DNA of 64,000 bases. It comes from an uncultured Eubacteriales bacterium. Its GTDB lineage: Bacteria > Bacillota > Clostridia > Christensenellales > CAG-138. The stretch spans positions 1-64,000 of the forward strand of contig CADCJW010000008.1 in NCBI GenBank assembly GCA_902801845.1, in the 5' to 3' direction. Shown piece after piece: positions 36,029 through 43,843 of this stretch. The position numbers and the translations under genes are program-made. The stretch's first letter is position 1, and the number at the start of each line of letters is the position of its first letter. The notes under the pieces are model-generated. The model did not search any database, was not told the DNA's origin, and worked only from the letters and a program-made list of their open reading frames with translations.

Positions 36029-37207
36029 ATGCCCATGAAGCAAAGAACAAGGCAAACCATCGCAGCGGGGCTCAGCGCTCTGCTGTTTTTCTGGTACCTT
36101 TCCCCGGGCATGCGGGCCCTGCGGGCCCTCCCCGAGGGGGTGGAGCCGGGGACGGCGGCGTCCGCGCCCCTCATTTTCGAGGCGGCCCGGTCCGTGCGGG
36201 AAAGCGGCGACGCTCGGTTGGGCGGGGAGCGGGTCCTTTCCCTTTTGGGGCTGGTGCCCCTCAAAACGGTGCGGGAGGTGGGCCCGCTGCCCACGGTCCG
36301 CCTGGGGGGCGCCACAGTGGGGGTGGTGCTCTATACGAAGGGGGTCCAGGTGGTGGGCCTCACCGCCGTGGAGACGGAGGCGGGCGCCCAGAGCCCCGCT
36401 TCCGCCGCCGGGCTGCGCAAAGGGGACGCCCTGCTGGCGGTGGACGGACAAGCGGTTTCGGGGGCGGTGGGCCTTTTGACGCTCCTGCAGGGCCGGGAGC
36501 AGGTGGAGCTGACGATCCAGCGGGGGACGAGCCGGCTGACCCTGCCTTTGCGCCCGGCCCGGGAGCGGGACACGGGCCAGTACAAGCTGGGGGCCTGGGT
36601 CCGGGAGAGCACCTCCGGCATCGGCACCCTGTCCTTTTTGCGGGGGAACAGGTTCTGCGCCCTGGGCCACGGGGTCACGGACGTGGACACCGGCGTCAAC
36701 CTGCTCACCGGCGGCGGCTTCATCGCTCCGGCCTCCATCACCGCCGCGGTCCCCGGCGCTTCCGGCCGGGTGGGGGAGCTGGCGGGCGTCTTCTCCACCC
36801 GGGCGGAGGACGGGGTGGGCACCATCGACACCAACGGGGACTACGGCGTGGCGGGCCCCTATCACGGCCCGGAGGATCTGTGGGGGCCGGCGGTGCCCGT
36901 GGCCGCGGCCAGCCAGGCCCACACGGGGGACGCCACCCTCTACTGTGCCGCCGACGGGGTCTGGCGAGGCTACGATTGCCGGATCATCCGGCTGAAGGTC
37001 CAGAGCGCTCCCGGCATCCAGGGCATGATGATCGAGGTGAGCGATGGGGCGCTTTTGTCCCTCACCGGCGGCATCGTCCCCGGCATGAGCGGCAGCCCCG
37101 TCCTTCAGGACGGCCGGCTCATCGGCGTGGTGACCCACGTGTTCGTCAACGAGCCGAAGCGGGGCTATTGCATCTACGCCCAGTGGATGCTCGATAAGCT
37201 GTTCTGA
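36029..37207 (+). CDS. spoIVB: SpoIVB peptidase
   Basis: 392 residues: a membrane anchor (about 10-26), a PDZ domain (about 100-170; GLRKGDALLAVDGQAVSG), and an S55 peptidase domain. His214 (ALGHGVTD), Asp339 (EVSDGALL) and Ser354 (GMSGSP) occupy the catalytic positions, with the 15-residue Asp-Ser spacing of the Bacillus enzyme. Secreted from the forespore, it triggers sigma-K or related signalling. spoIVB followed by spo0A is a conserved pair in spore formers. ATG 36029 is chosen with GGGG 7 bases upstream. Confidence 0.95.
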   Translation: MPMKQRTRQTIAAGLSALLFFWYLSPGMRALRALPEGVEPGTAASAPLIFEAARSVRESGDARLGGERVLSLLGLVPLKTVREVGPLPTVRLGGATVGVVLYTKGVQVVGLTAVETEAGAQSPASAAGLRKGDALLAVDGQAVSGAVGLLTLLQGREQVELTIQRGTSRLTLPLRPARERDTGQYKLGAWVRESTSGIGTLSFLRGNRFCALGHGVTDVDTGVNLLTGGGFIAPASITAAVPGASGRVGELAGVFSTRAEDGVGTIDTNGDYGVAGPYHGPEDLWGPAVPVAAASQAHTGDATLYCAADGVWRGYDCRIIRLKVQSAPGIQGMMIEVSDGALLSLTGGIVPGMSGSPVLQDGRLIGVVTHVFVNEPKRGYCIYAQWMLDKLF

Positions 37208-37237
37208 TCCGAGTCATATTTCTCGAAAATAGGACAA

Positions 37238-37299
37238 AAAGGGCGAAATCATGCAATATTCACAGATTATTCATGGAAATTGCGGTATTTTCGCCCTTT
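37238..37299 (+). terminator. Long hairpin between spoIVB and spo0A
   Basis: AAAGGGCGAAA (37238-37248) pairs perfectly with TTTCGCCCTTT (37289-37299); GCAAT and ATTGC pair inside. CTGTAT follows rather than a T tract, so termination is possible but not certain. It lies just before the spo0A promoter. Confidence 0.5.
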
Positions 37300-37306
37300 C
37301 TGTATA

Positions 37307-37335
37307 TTGAAAAATGCAGGAAATCCGTGTATTAT
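37307..37335 (+). promoter_or_regulatory. Candidate spo0A promoter
   Basis: TTGAAA (37307-37312), 17 bases, TATTAT (37330-37335). AGGAAAT at 37318-37324 could serve as a sigma-H -35, the usual second spo0A promoter, but a matching -10 is not clear. No convincing 0A box found. Confidence 0.45.
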
Positions 37336-37407
37336 TCCCAATGGACGGGGAAAACCGATCCCAAATCATATTCACTTTTTTATACAAATCAGAAAGAGGG
37401 AAGGCAC

Positions 37408-38199
37408 ATGAAGACACTTCGTATCGTCAGTGCGGATCGAATGGAGGCGGAGGCGCTGTATACCGCCCTGGTCCGGAAAAAGCAGTTCAGGGTCCTGCCG
37501 GTGCTGCGGGACGGGAGAGAGCTTTTGGAAAGGTATATGGAGGAGCGGACGGACGTGCTGCTCATCGACTTGGAGCTGCCGGGCATCGACGGTCTGGAGA
37601 TCGTGGAGGCGGTGTCATCCTTGCCGCTGCTGCGTCGGCCTCAACTTTTCGTCATGACGGAAAAGGCGTCGCCCACCGTGTTGGAGCGCATGGGCCAGCA
37701 GATCGCCTACTGCTTTTTGAAGCCCCTGGACGCGCAGCAGACGGCGGAGCAGCTCTATGCCCTGACCCGGGGCGAGCCTCGCTTGGAGGGGCCGGACTAC
37801 GGGTACGTGGATTATCTGGTGACCAACACCCTCTTTCGCCTGGGGGTGCCGCCCCATCTGCAGGGGTATCACCTGCTTAGGGAGGCCATCAAGCTGGTGA
37901 ACTGCGCCGACCACCCGGCGGGGCTCTCCGTCATGAAGGACATCTATCCCGCCTCGGCCCGGCTCTGCGGCACCTCCGTGTCCATGGCCGAGCACGCCAT
38001 GCGCCACGCCATCGAGTGCGCCTGGATGCGGGCGGACATCAACACCATCCAGACCTTCTTCGGCTATACCGTGGAGGCCCATCGGGACACGCCCTCCAAC
38101 TCCGCCTTCATCCACATGGTGGCGGATCGGGTGCGGATGCGGCTGAACAGTCCCTGGGGCGAAGGTGCCGGGGTCCTGGAGGAGGCGCGACGGGCATGA
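37408..38199 (+). CDS. spo0A: Sporulation master regulator Spo0A
   Basis: 263 residues. Receiver domain (1-120): phosphoacceptor Asp54 in LLIDLELPGIDG, switch Thr in VMTEKA, Lys in CFLKPLD; the usual Asp pair near the N-terminus is reduced to one (SADRMEAE). C-terminal DNA-binding domain (about 145-250): LGVPPHLQGYHLLREAIKLV, YPASARLCGTSVSMAEHAMR and the invariant-type FGYTVEAHRDTPSNSAFIHM. It is the phosphorylated switch for entry into sporulation. Start after GAGGGAAGG. Its stop overlaps the start of a Spo0A-like paralogue. Confidence 0.95.
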   Translation: MKTLRIVSADRMEAEALYTALVRKKQFRVLPVLRDGRELLERYMEERTDVLLIDLELPGIDGLEIVEAVSSLPLLRRPQLFVMTEKASPTVLERMGQQIAYCFLKPLDAQQTAEQLYALTRGEPRLEGPDYGYVDYLVTNTLFRLGVPPHLQGYHLLREAIKLVNCADHPAGLSVMKDIYPASARLCGTSVSMAEHAMRHAIECAWMRADINTIQTFFGYTVEAHRDTPSNSAFIHMVADRVRMRLNSPWGEGAGVLEEARRA

Positions 38200-38993
38200 A
38201 GACGGAAACGAAGCGGGCGTGTCTGCTGCTGCGGGCCGCGGACAGGCAGCGGGCGGCGGAGTATCTTTCGAATCGGGGCGTGGTGGTCACGGAAAAACTG
38301 GAGCCGGGGATAGGGTTCCTCCTGGCCGAGACGGAGCTGCTGCCCCTGTCGGGGACGGGGCTGCTGGACAGCTGCCGGCTCCAGGGGGTGCCGGTGTTCC
38401 TGCTGGCGGAACGGGAGGGGAGCCTGGCCCCCGGGACCCTGGCCGCCGCCACCTTCGTGTTCTATAAGCCCCTCATCCTGGAGCTGGTCCTGCGGCGGAT
38501 CGCCCTGCTGCTGGGGGAGGCGGGGGACGAGGGCGGCCGTCAGGGCTGGTTCACCCTCCAGGCCCAGTGCTCCCTGGACGCCTTGTGCGTGCCCCGACAT
38601 CTGCTGGCCTTCCGCTACTTTTCCGACGGGGTGGGGCTTTTGACCCAGCGGCGCTACCCCTCCCGCATCAAGCTCATGCAGGAGCTGTATCCGGCCCTCT
38701 CTCAGCGCCATCGGTCCTCCCCGGTCATGGTGGATCGGGCCATGCGCCACGGGGTGGAGAGCTGCTGGCGGTTGGCGGACAAGGGGGTCCAGCGGCAGTA
38801 CTTCGGCTACAGCGCCCAGGACAAGCAGGGCATGCCCACCAACGGGGAGTTCCTCTTCGCCCTCTACGAGCACGTGAAGCAGCTGCTCCCCTACGATCAG
38901 GGACGGGCGGATTTTCTGCGGGAGCTGAACCGGATCAACGGCCGAGACGTGGGGGCGGACGGTTGTCATTTCCTTTCGGACGTGGTATACTAA
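38196..38993 (+). CDS. Degenerate Spo0A paralogue with Asp-to-Glu change at the phosphorylation site
   Basis: 265 residues, ATG overlapping the spo0A stop (ATGA). The C-terminal half keeps the Spo0A DNA-binding pattern: LDALCVPRHLLAFRYFSDGV, YPALSQRHRSSPVMVDRAMR, and YFGYSAQDKQGMPTNGEFLF. The N-terminal half has receiver length and keeps Lys91 (FVFYKPLI), but the acceptor region reads LLAETELLP, placing Glu45 where Spo0A has Asp54, and the acidic pair is absent. It should not be phosphorylated in the normal way; it could be a constitutive or modulating partner of Spo0A. Alignment by eye. Confidence 0.75.
   Translation: MKTETKRACLLLRAADRQRAAEYLSNRGVVVTEKLEPGIGFLLAETELLPLSGTGLLDSCRLQGVPVFLLAEREGSLAPGTLAAATFVFYKPLILELVLRRIALLLGEAGDEGGRQGWFTLQAQCSLDALCVPRHLLAFRYFSDGVGLLTQRRYPSRIKLMQELYPALSQRHRSSPVMVDRAMRHGVESCWRLADKGVQRQYFGYSAQDKQGMPTNGEFLFALYEHVKQLLPYDQGRADFLRELNRINGRDVGADGCHFLSDVVY
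38963..38991 (+). promoter_or_regulatory. Sigma-A promoter of deoB
   Basis: TTGTCA (38963-38968), 17 bases, TATACT (38986-38991), inside the end of the Spo0A-like gene and 32 bases before the deoB ATG. Confidence 0.7.
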
Positions 38994-39023
38994 TAACAAT
39001 ACTTTCGTACAGGAGCGCAGCCT

Positions 39024-40193
39024 ATGAGCAAGAGAGCCATTTTGATCGTTTTGGACAGCGTGGGCATCGGCGAACTGCCCGACGCGGCAGAATTCGATGA
39101 CCTGGGGGCCAACACCCTGGGGCATATCGAGGAGCGGCACCCCTTGAACATCCCAAACATGCGGAAGCTCGGCATCGGCCACATACAGGGCAGTCCCCTG
39201 CCCAAGTGGGAAGGGCCTCTCGAAGGCGCTTACGGCAAGTGCAGGGAGGTGACCCACGCCAAGGATACCACCTGCGGCCACTGGGAGATGGCGGGCCTCA
39301 TCCAGAAGACCGCCTTCAAAACCTTCCCCAACGGCTTCCCCAAGGCCCTTATGGACGCCTTCGAGGCAAAGATCGGCCGGGGTACCCTGGGCAACGAGGT
39401 GGCCAGCGGCACCGAGATCATCGAGCGGCTGGGAGACGAGCACGTGAAGACCGGCAAGCCCATCGTCTACACCTCGGCGGACAGCGTGTTCCAGGTGGCC
39501 GCCTGTGAGGAGGTCATCCCCCTGGACGAGCTCTACCGCATCTGCGAGATCGCCCGGGAGATGCTCCAGGGCGAGTATCTCGTCGGCCGGGTCATCGCCC
39601 GCCCCTTCACGAAGCGGGACGGGAAGTACGTTCGCACCGAGAACCGAAAGGACTACGCCATCCCCCCCTTCGAGGACACCATCCTGGACGGCCTTCACGC
39701 CCAGGGGCTCCCCGTGGTGGCCATCGGCAAGATCGAGGACATCTTCTGCCATCGGGGCATCGATATCGTGGACCACACCAAGAACAACGAGACCGGCGTG
39801 GCGGCCACCAAGCGGTTCATCGACGACGGCACGGGCAGCTTCATCTTCACCAACCTGGTGGACTTCGATATGCTCTACGGCCACCGCCGGGACGTGGAGG
39901 GGTACGCCAAGGCGCTGGAGCGCTTCGACGAGCAGCTCCCCGAGATCATGGGCCTCATGAAGGAGGAGGATATCCTCATGATCACCGCCGACCACGGCTG
40001 CGACCCGGCCCATCACGGCACGGACCACACCCGGGAGCACATCCCCTTGCTGGTGGCGGGCAAGCCCGTGAAGGGCGGCGTGGACCTGGGCGTCCGCCAA
40101 AGCTTTGCGGACATCGCCGCCACCATCTACGACTATCTCACCGGCGCCCCCTGGCACGCGGGCACCTCTTTCCTGAAGGACATACTGAAGTAA
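39024..40193 (+). CDS. deoB: Phosphopentomutase
   Basis: 389 residues, full length. [32 protein letters not shown], the [11 protein letters not shown] catalytic Thr region, and [24 protein letters not shown] are the alkaline-phosphatase-superfamily motifs of DeoB with its two-metal site. It interconverts (deoxy)ribose 1- and 5-phosphate in nucleoside salvage. deoB next to a DacF-type gene recalls the drm-pupG-dacF region of Bacillus. RBS AGGAGC. Confidence 0.97.
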   Translation: MSKRAILIVLDSVGIGELPDAAEFDDLGANTLGHIEERHPLNIPNMRKLGIGHIQGSPLPKWEGPLEGAYGKCREVTHAKDTTCGHWEMAGLIQKTAFKTFPNGFPKALMDAFEAKIGRGTLGNEVASGTEIIERLGDEHVKTGKPIVYTSADSVFQVAACEEVIPLDELYRICEIAREMLQGEYLVGRVIARPFTKRDGKYVRTENRKDYAIPPFEDTILDGLHAQGLPVVAIGKIEDIFCHRGIDIVDHTKNNETGVAATKRFIDDGTGSFIFTNLVDFDMLYGHRRDVEGYAKALERFDEQLPEIMGLMKEEDILMITADHGCDPAHHGTDHTREHIPLLVAGKPVKGGVDLGVRQSFADIAATIYDYLTGAPWHAGTSFLKDILK

Positions 40194-40246
40194 ATCATTT
40201 TCACAATCTGCGGCGCATAGGCTTATCCCAAAAGGAGGGTTCGCCT

Positions 40247-41383
40247 GTGCGCCGTTTTCTTTCTATCGTGTTGACCGTGTTCATCCTAATGCTGCCCGTG
40301 GGGAGCTGGGGGGAGGAGGAGATCGCCCCCAAGGTCTCCGGGTACTGCCTGATCCTGCCCGGGCGCGGGGAGGCTTTGCTGGAAAAGAAGGGAACGGAGC
40401 CCATGGCCGTGGCGGGATTGCGCAAGCTTCCCGCCGTGCTGACCCTCTGCCGGGCCTTCGACAGCGGCCTCATACAGGAGAGCACCGGCATGCAGGTGTC
40501 CCCCCGGGCGGCGGCCATTCCCGGGCCCACGGCCTTTTTGGAATCGGGGGAGCGGATCGAAGCCGGGGAGTTGCTCAAGGCGGCGGTGATGATCTCCGCC
40601 GGGGACGCCATCGTCACCTTGGGGGAGAACGCCTTCGGGTCCGAGAGCGTGTTCCTCAACAACATCCAGGTCACCCTGAGGGAGCTGGGGGTGGACAGGA
40701 CCCTGCCGGACTGTCTGGGCACGGATACCCTGTTTTCGCCCCTGGACCTGTGCGCCCTGGGGGCCGCCGCCGTGAAGAGCGAGCACTTCTGCCGCTGGGC
40801 CGGCCAGTACCGGGAGCACATCGTCCACGCGGGGGGCCGGGAGACGGAGCTCGTCAACGCCAATCGGATGATCCGCAGCTATTCCGGCTGCTTCGGCCTC
40901 ATGACCGGCTCCCAGAAGGAGGAGGGGTACGCCGGCGTCTTCGCCGTGAAGCGGCAGGAGGTGACCTATGTGGCGGCCGTCATCGGCGCCAAGTCCAGTG
41001 AGGACCGGTTCGCCGCCGCAGGGGCCTTGTTCGACCTGGCCTTCGCCAGCTTCTCGCCCATGCGTTTGGCTGGGCCGGGGGAGGTGGTGGCGGAAAACTG
41101 GCCCGTCCTATCCGGGGATCGGGACCGGGTGGATCTGGTATCCCACGAGGACGCGGCTCTGCTCCTTTCAAAGCAGGCGGGGCAGGTGGAGCGGCAGATG
41201 GCGGTGCCCGAAGCGCTGTCGGCGCCCCTTTCCCCGGAGGTGTCGGTGGGAGAGGCCGTCTTCACCCTGGGCGGGGAGGAGGTGCTGCGGCTCAGCCTGT
41301 ACCCGGCGGCGGAGGTTTCCCTCAAGACCTGGCCGGAGCTGCTGCGGCGCATCGGACAGAATTATCTTCGGCACACCGGATGA
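40247..41383 (+). CDS. DacF-like D-alanyl-D-alanine carboxypeptidase homologue, catalytically degenerate
   Basis: 378 residues with a signal peptide (about 1-22), from GTG with AAAGGAGG 8 bases upstream. Fold and length match the S11 (PBP5/DacF) family, including a C-terminal beta domain. All three active-site motifs are altered: SxxK is GLRK at 57-60 (nucleophile Ser to Gly, Lys kept), SxN is SAG at 117-119, and KTG is MTG at 219-221 (context FGLMTGSQKEEGYAG versus the usual GLKTG). It therefore looks like a pseudoenzyme, perhaps binding peptidoglycan or a partner. The frame is intact, so it is not a pseudogene. Confidence 0.75.
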   Translation: MRRFLSIVLTVFILMLPVGSWGEEEIAPKVSGYCLILPGRGEALLEKKGTEPMAVAGLRKLPAVLTLCRAFDSGLIQESTGMQVSPRAAAIPGPTAFLESGERIEAGELLKAAVMISAGDAIVTLGENAFGSESVFLNNIQVTLRELGVDRTLPDCLGTDTLFSPLDLCALGAAAVKSEHFCRWAGQYREHIVHAGGRETELVNANRMIRSYSGCFGLMTGSQKEEGYAGVFAVKRQEVTYVAAVIGAKSSEDRFAAAGALFDLAFASFSPMRLAGPGEVVAENWPVLSGDRDRVDLVSHEDAALLLSKQAGQVERQMAVPEALSAPLSPEVSVGEAVFTLGGEEVLRLSLYPAAEVSLKTWPELLRRIGQNYLRHTG

Positions 41384-41395
41384 GCCTCCCGGGGC

Positions 41396-41425
41396 TTGCC
41401 AAAAGGGGGCGGGATGGGCTATACT
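41396..41425 (+). promoter_or_regulatory. Promoter of the M50 protease-scpA-scpB operon
   Basis: TTGCCA (41396-41401), 18 bases, TATACT (41420-41425). The predicted start of transcription coincides with the ATG at 41432. Confidence 0.6.
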
Positions 41426-41431
41426 ATCCCC

Positions 41432-42076
41432 ATGAGCCGAATTCAGTATTTCATCCAAAACCCGCTGCAGCTCCTCTACATGCTGCCCGCCCTGCTGCTG
41501 GGCCTGACCCTCCACGAGTGGGGCCATGCCTACGCGGCCTACCGCTGCGGCGACCCCACGGCCCGGAACCTGGGCCGCATGAGCCTGAACCCTCTCGATC
41601 ACTTCGACGTGCTGGGCACCCTGTGCCTGCTGTTTTTGGGCTTCGGCTGGGCCAAGCCCGTGCCGGTGAACCCCCGGAACTTCAAGCACTTCAAGCGGGA
41701 CGACATCATCGTCTCCCTGGCCGGGGTGATGATGAACCTGCTGCAGGTGATCTTCTTCTCCGCCCTGTTCGTCGTCCTGGTCCGGCGAGATAACCGCCTC
41801 TTTTTCAACGACGCCTTCTATTATATCTTTTTGAACCTGATCGGCATCAACACCACGCTGATCATCTTCAATCTGATCCCCATCCCGCCCCTGGACGGCA
41901 GCCACGTGGCGGAAAGCCTCCTGGGGCGACATCTCCCGTACCAGGTCTTCGCCTTTTTGCGGCAGTACGGGCGGTACATCCTTCTGGCCCTGCTGTGGCT
42001 GGGGATACTGGATTACCCCATCTCCTGGGCCCAGAATCTGGTCTTCGGCCTCATCAGCAAGCTTTTGGTGGCGTAG
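41432..42076 (+). CDS. Site-2-type intramembrane metalloprotease (M50 family)
   Basis: 214 residues with about five membrane segments. Zinc motif LHEWGHA at 27-33 in the first helix and the third-ligand motif FNLIPIPPLDGS in the last core helix. The compact form lacks a PDZ domain, like SpoIVFB-related and YwhC-type proteins. Substrate unknown; SpoIVFB itself is excluded by context (next to scpAB). ATG 41432 is used; ATG 41414 with GGGGG upstream would add MGYTIP, but it falls between the promoter boxes. Confidence 0.85.
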   Translation: MSRIQYFIQNPLQLLYMLPALLLGLTLHEWGHAYAAYRCGDPTARNLGRMSLNPLDHFDVLGTLCLLFLGFGWAKPVPVNPRNFKHFKRDDIIVSLAGVMMNLLQVIFFSALFVVLVRRDNRLFFNDAFYYIFLNLIGINTTLIIFNLIPIPPLDGSHVAESLLGRHLPYQVFAFLRQYGRYILLALLWLGILDYPISWAQNLVFGLISKLLVA

Positions 42077-42078
42077 TC

Positions 42079-42867
42079 ATGGACGGATATCGGGTACACA
42101 TCCAGGATTTCGACGGACCCCTCGATCTCTTGCTCCACCTGATCGAAAAGGCAGAGGTGAACATCGAGGATATCTTCGTGTCCGAGATCACCTCGGAATA
42201 CCTTTCCTATATGGAGGAGCTCACCGAGGACGAGCTGGACGCGGCCAGCGACTTCCTCACGGTGGCGGCCCAGCTGGTGTATTTGAAGTCCCGGCACCTG
42301 CTGCCCCGGCCCGCCCCCCTGGAGGAGGACGAGGAGGAGGACCCGGAGGAGGCCTTCATCCGCCGGTTGAAGGAGTACAAGATCTACAAGGCCGCCGGGG
42401 AGGAGCTAAGCGAGCTCTACGAGCAGGCCCGGCTCCGGTTCTCCCGGCTGCCGGAGGAGCTGCCGCCCCCCAAGGAGGAGGCGGACCTCCCCGACGCCAC
42501 GGCGGAGGGGCTGCTGAAGGCCTTTCTGCAGGCCCTGGCGGGGGCCAAAGAGTCGGAGCAGGGGCCGCGGGAGCAGCGGGTCCGGCAGGACACCTTCACC
42601 GTTCGGGAGCGGTCCGGCCTGATCCGCAAGAAGCTGATGGAGAACCAGCACCTGTCCTTCCGGGAGCTCTTGAGCGAGCGGCCCACCCGCATGGAGGTGG
42701 TGGTCACCTTCATGGCGGTGCTGGAGATGATGAGCCGAGGGGAGGTCCACATCACCCAGGGGGACACCTTCGCCCCCATCCGCATCCACATGCGGCAGCT
42801 CAGGGAGGACGGGGAGGACACGGTGTACATGGACGAGGAGGAGTCGCTGCCTGGCGGCGCGCAATAG
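42079..42867 (+). CDS. scpA: Segregation and condensation protein A
   Basis: 262 residues. The kleisin N-terminus VHIQDFDGPLDLLLHLIEKAEVNI and YLSYME are diagnostic; an acidic middle (LEEDEEEDPEEA) and the C-terminal winged helix (VTFMAVLEMMSRGEVHITQGDTFAPI) follow. It bridges the SMC heads with ScpB in chromosome condensation. It starts 2 bases after the protease stop and ends 3 bases before scpB. Confidence 0.95.
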   Translation: MDGYRVHIQDFDGPLDLLLHLIEKAEVNIEDIFVSEITSEYLSYMEELTEDELDAASDFLTVAAQLVYLKSRHLLPRPAPLEEDEEEDPEEAFIRRLKEYKIYKAAGEELSELYEQARLRFSRLPEELPPPKEEADLPDATAEGLLKAFLQALAGAKESEQGPREQRVRQDTFTVRERSGLIRKKLMENQHLSFRELLSERPTRMEVVVTFMAVLEMMSRGEVHITQGDTFAPIRIHMRQLREDGEDTVYMDEEESLPGGAQ

Positions 42868-42870
42868 AGC

Positions 42871-43392
42871 ATGGATCGCATCACGTCAAAGATAGAAAGC
42901 ATACTGTTCGTGGCCGGGGAACCGGTCCTTCTGGAGGAGCTGTGCCGGGGGCTGGAGCTTACCGACGGGGAGCTGAAGCAAAAGCTCTTCGATCTGCAGC
43001 TGTCCTATGAGGCGGAGGATCGGGGGCTTCGGCTCTTCATGACGGCGGACACCGCCCAGCTTACCACCGCCGCGGAGAACGCGGAGGCGGTGGAAGCGGT
43101 CCTGAACCCCACCCAGCAGCGGAGCCTTTCCAATTCCGTCCTGGAGACTTTGGCCATCGTGGCCTATCGCCAGCCCGTGACCCGGGGCGAGATCGAGGAG
43201 GTCCGGGGGGTCCGGTGCGAGTACGCGGTGGAGCGGCTGTTGAAGCTGGGGCTCATCGCCGTCTCCGGCCGCAAGGACGTGCCCGGCCGGCCCATGCTGC
43301 TGGTGACCACGGACACCTTCCTCCACAAGTTCAACCTGACCAGCCTGGAGGAGCTCCCCCAGCTCCCTCAGGAGCTCTTTGAAACCGTATAA
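42871..43392 (+). CDS. scpB: Segregation and condensation protein B
   Basis: 173 residues with two winged-helix domains: KIESILFVAGEPVLLEELCR at the start and LETLAIVAYRQPVTRGEIEEVRGV in the second. It dimerises and binds ScpA in the SMC complex. Last gene of the operon; followed by the hairpin at 43434-43465. Confidence 0.95.
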   Translation: MDRITSKIESILFVAGEPVLLEELCRGLELTDGELKQKLFDLQLSYEAEDRGLRLFMTADTAQLTTAAENAEAVEAVLNPTQQRSLSNSVLETLAIVAYRQPVTRGEIEEVRGVRCEYAVERLLKLGLIAVSGRKDVPGRPMLLVTTDTFLHKFNLTSLEELPQLPQELFETV

Positions 43393-43399
43393 AAACCTG

Positions 43400-43428
43400 T
43401 TGACAATTCCTGATGCATAGGGTATACT
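43400..43428 (+). promoter_or_regulatory. Consensus sigma-A promoter of ylxM-ffh
   Basis: TTGACA (43400-43405), 17 bases, TATACT (43423-43428). The -35 begins 8 bases after the scpB stop. Confidence 0.85.
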
Positions 43429-43433
43429 ACGTA

Positions 43434-43465
43434 GGCTGTAAAGTAAAAATACTTTACAGCCTTTT
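43434..43465 (+). terminator. Terminator-like hairpin at the 5' end of the ylxM-ffh transcript
   Basis: GGCTGTAAAGTA (43434-43445), loop AAAA, TACTTTACAGCC (43450-43461), then TTTTATT. It can end scpB transcription. Because the promoter at 43400-43428 predicts a start near 43435, ylxM mRNA would itself begin with this hairpin. Confidence 0.75.
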
Positions 43466-43477
43466 ATTGAGGTGGGT

Positions 43478-43822
43478 ATGGACAAGCTGATCGAGCTGGG
43501 CGAGCTGTTAGACTGGTACGGCATGCTGCTGACGGAAAAGCAGCGGGAGCTGATGAGCCAGTATGCCAACGAAAACTGCTCCCTTTCGGAGATCGCCGAG
43601 CGGGAGGGGATCTCCCGCCAGGGGGTCCGGGACACCCTGAAGCGGGCCGAGGACCAGCTCCGGGCGTATGAAAAGGCCCTGAAGCTGGTGGAGAAGTTCG
43701 ACCGGCAGGAGAAGCTCATGGCCGCCATGCGCATGCTGGTGAAGGAGAGCCACGTGACCGACCGGGAAAAGGAGCTGCTGCAGCAGGGCCTCGACACGGT
43801 GGAAAGCGTTTGGGAAGAGTGA
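43478..43822 (+). CDS. ylxM: YlxM/UPF0122 family HTH protein, SRP-associated
   Basis: 114 residues. LLDWYGMLLTEKQRELMSQY followed by the sigma-like HTH LSEIAEREGISRQGVRDTLKR matches YlxM (p13), which sits before ffh in Firmicutes and is thought to modulate the signal recognition particle. ATG 43478 with GAGGTGGG upstream; a GTG two codons earlier is possible. Confidence 0.9.
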   Translation: MDKLIELGELLDWYGMLLTEKQRELMSQYANENCSLSEIAEREGISRQGVRDTLKRAEDQLRAYEKALKLVEKFDRQEKLMAAMRMLVKESHVTDREKELLQQGLDTVESVWEE

Positions 43823-43843
43823 GACTTCGGGAAGGAGGAGCCT

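Noticed and set aside
38064..40157. Minus-strand open frame of about 700 codons
   Set aside because: Antisense of the Spo0A-like gene and deoB, with biased composition and no motifs.
40247..41383. Calling the DacF-like gene a pseudogene
   Set aside because: The frame is intact, with a signal peptide and a good ribosome binding site; only the active-site residues changed.
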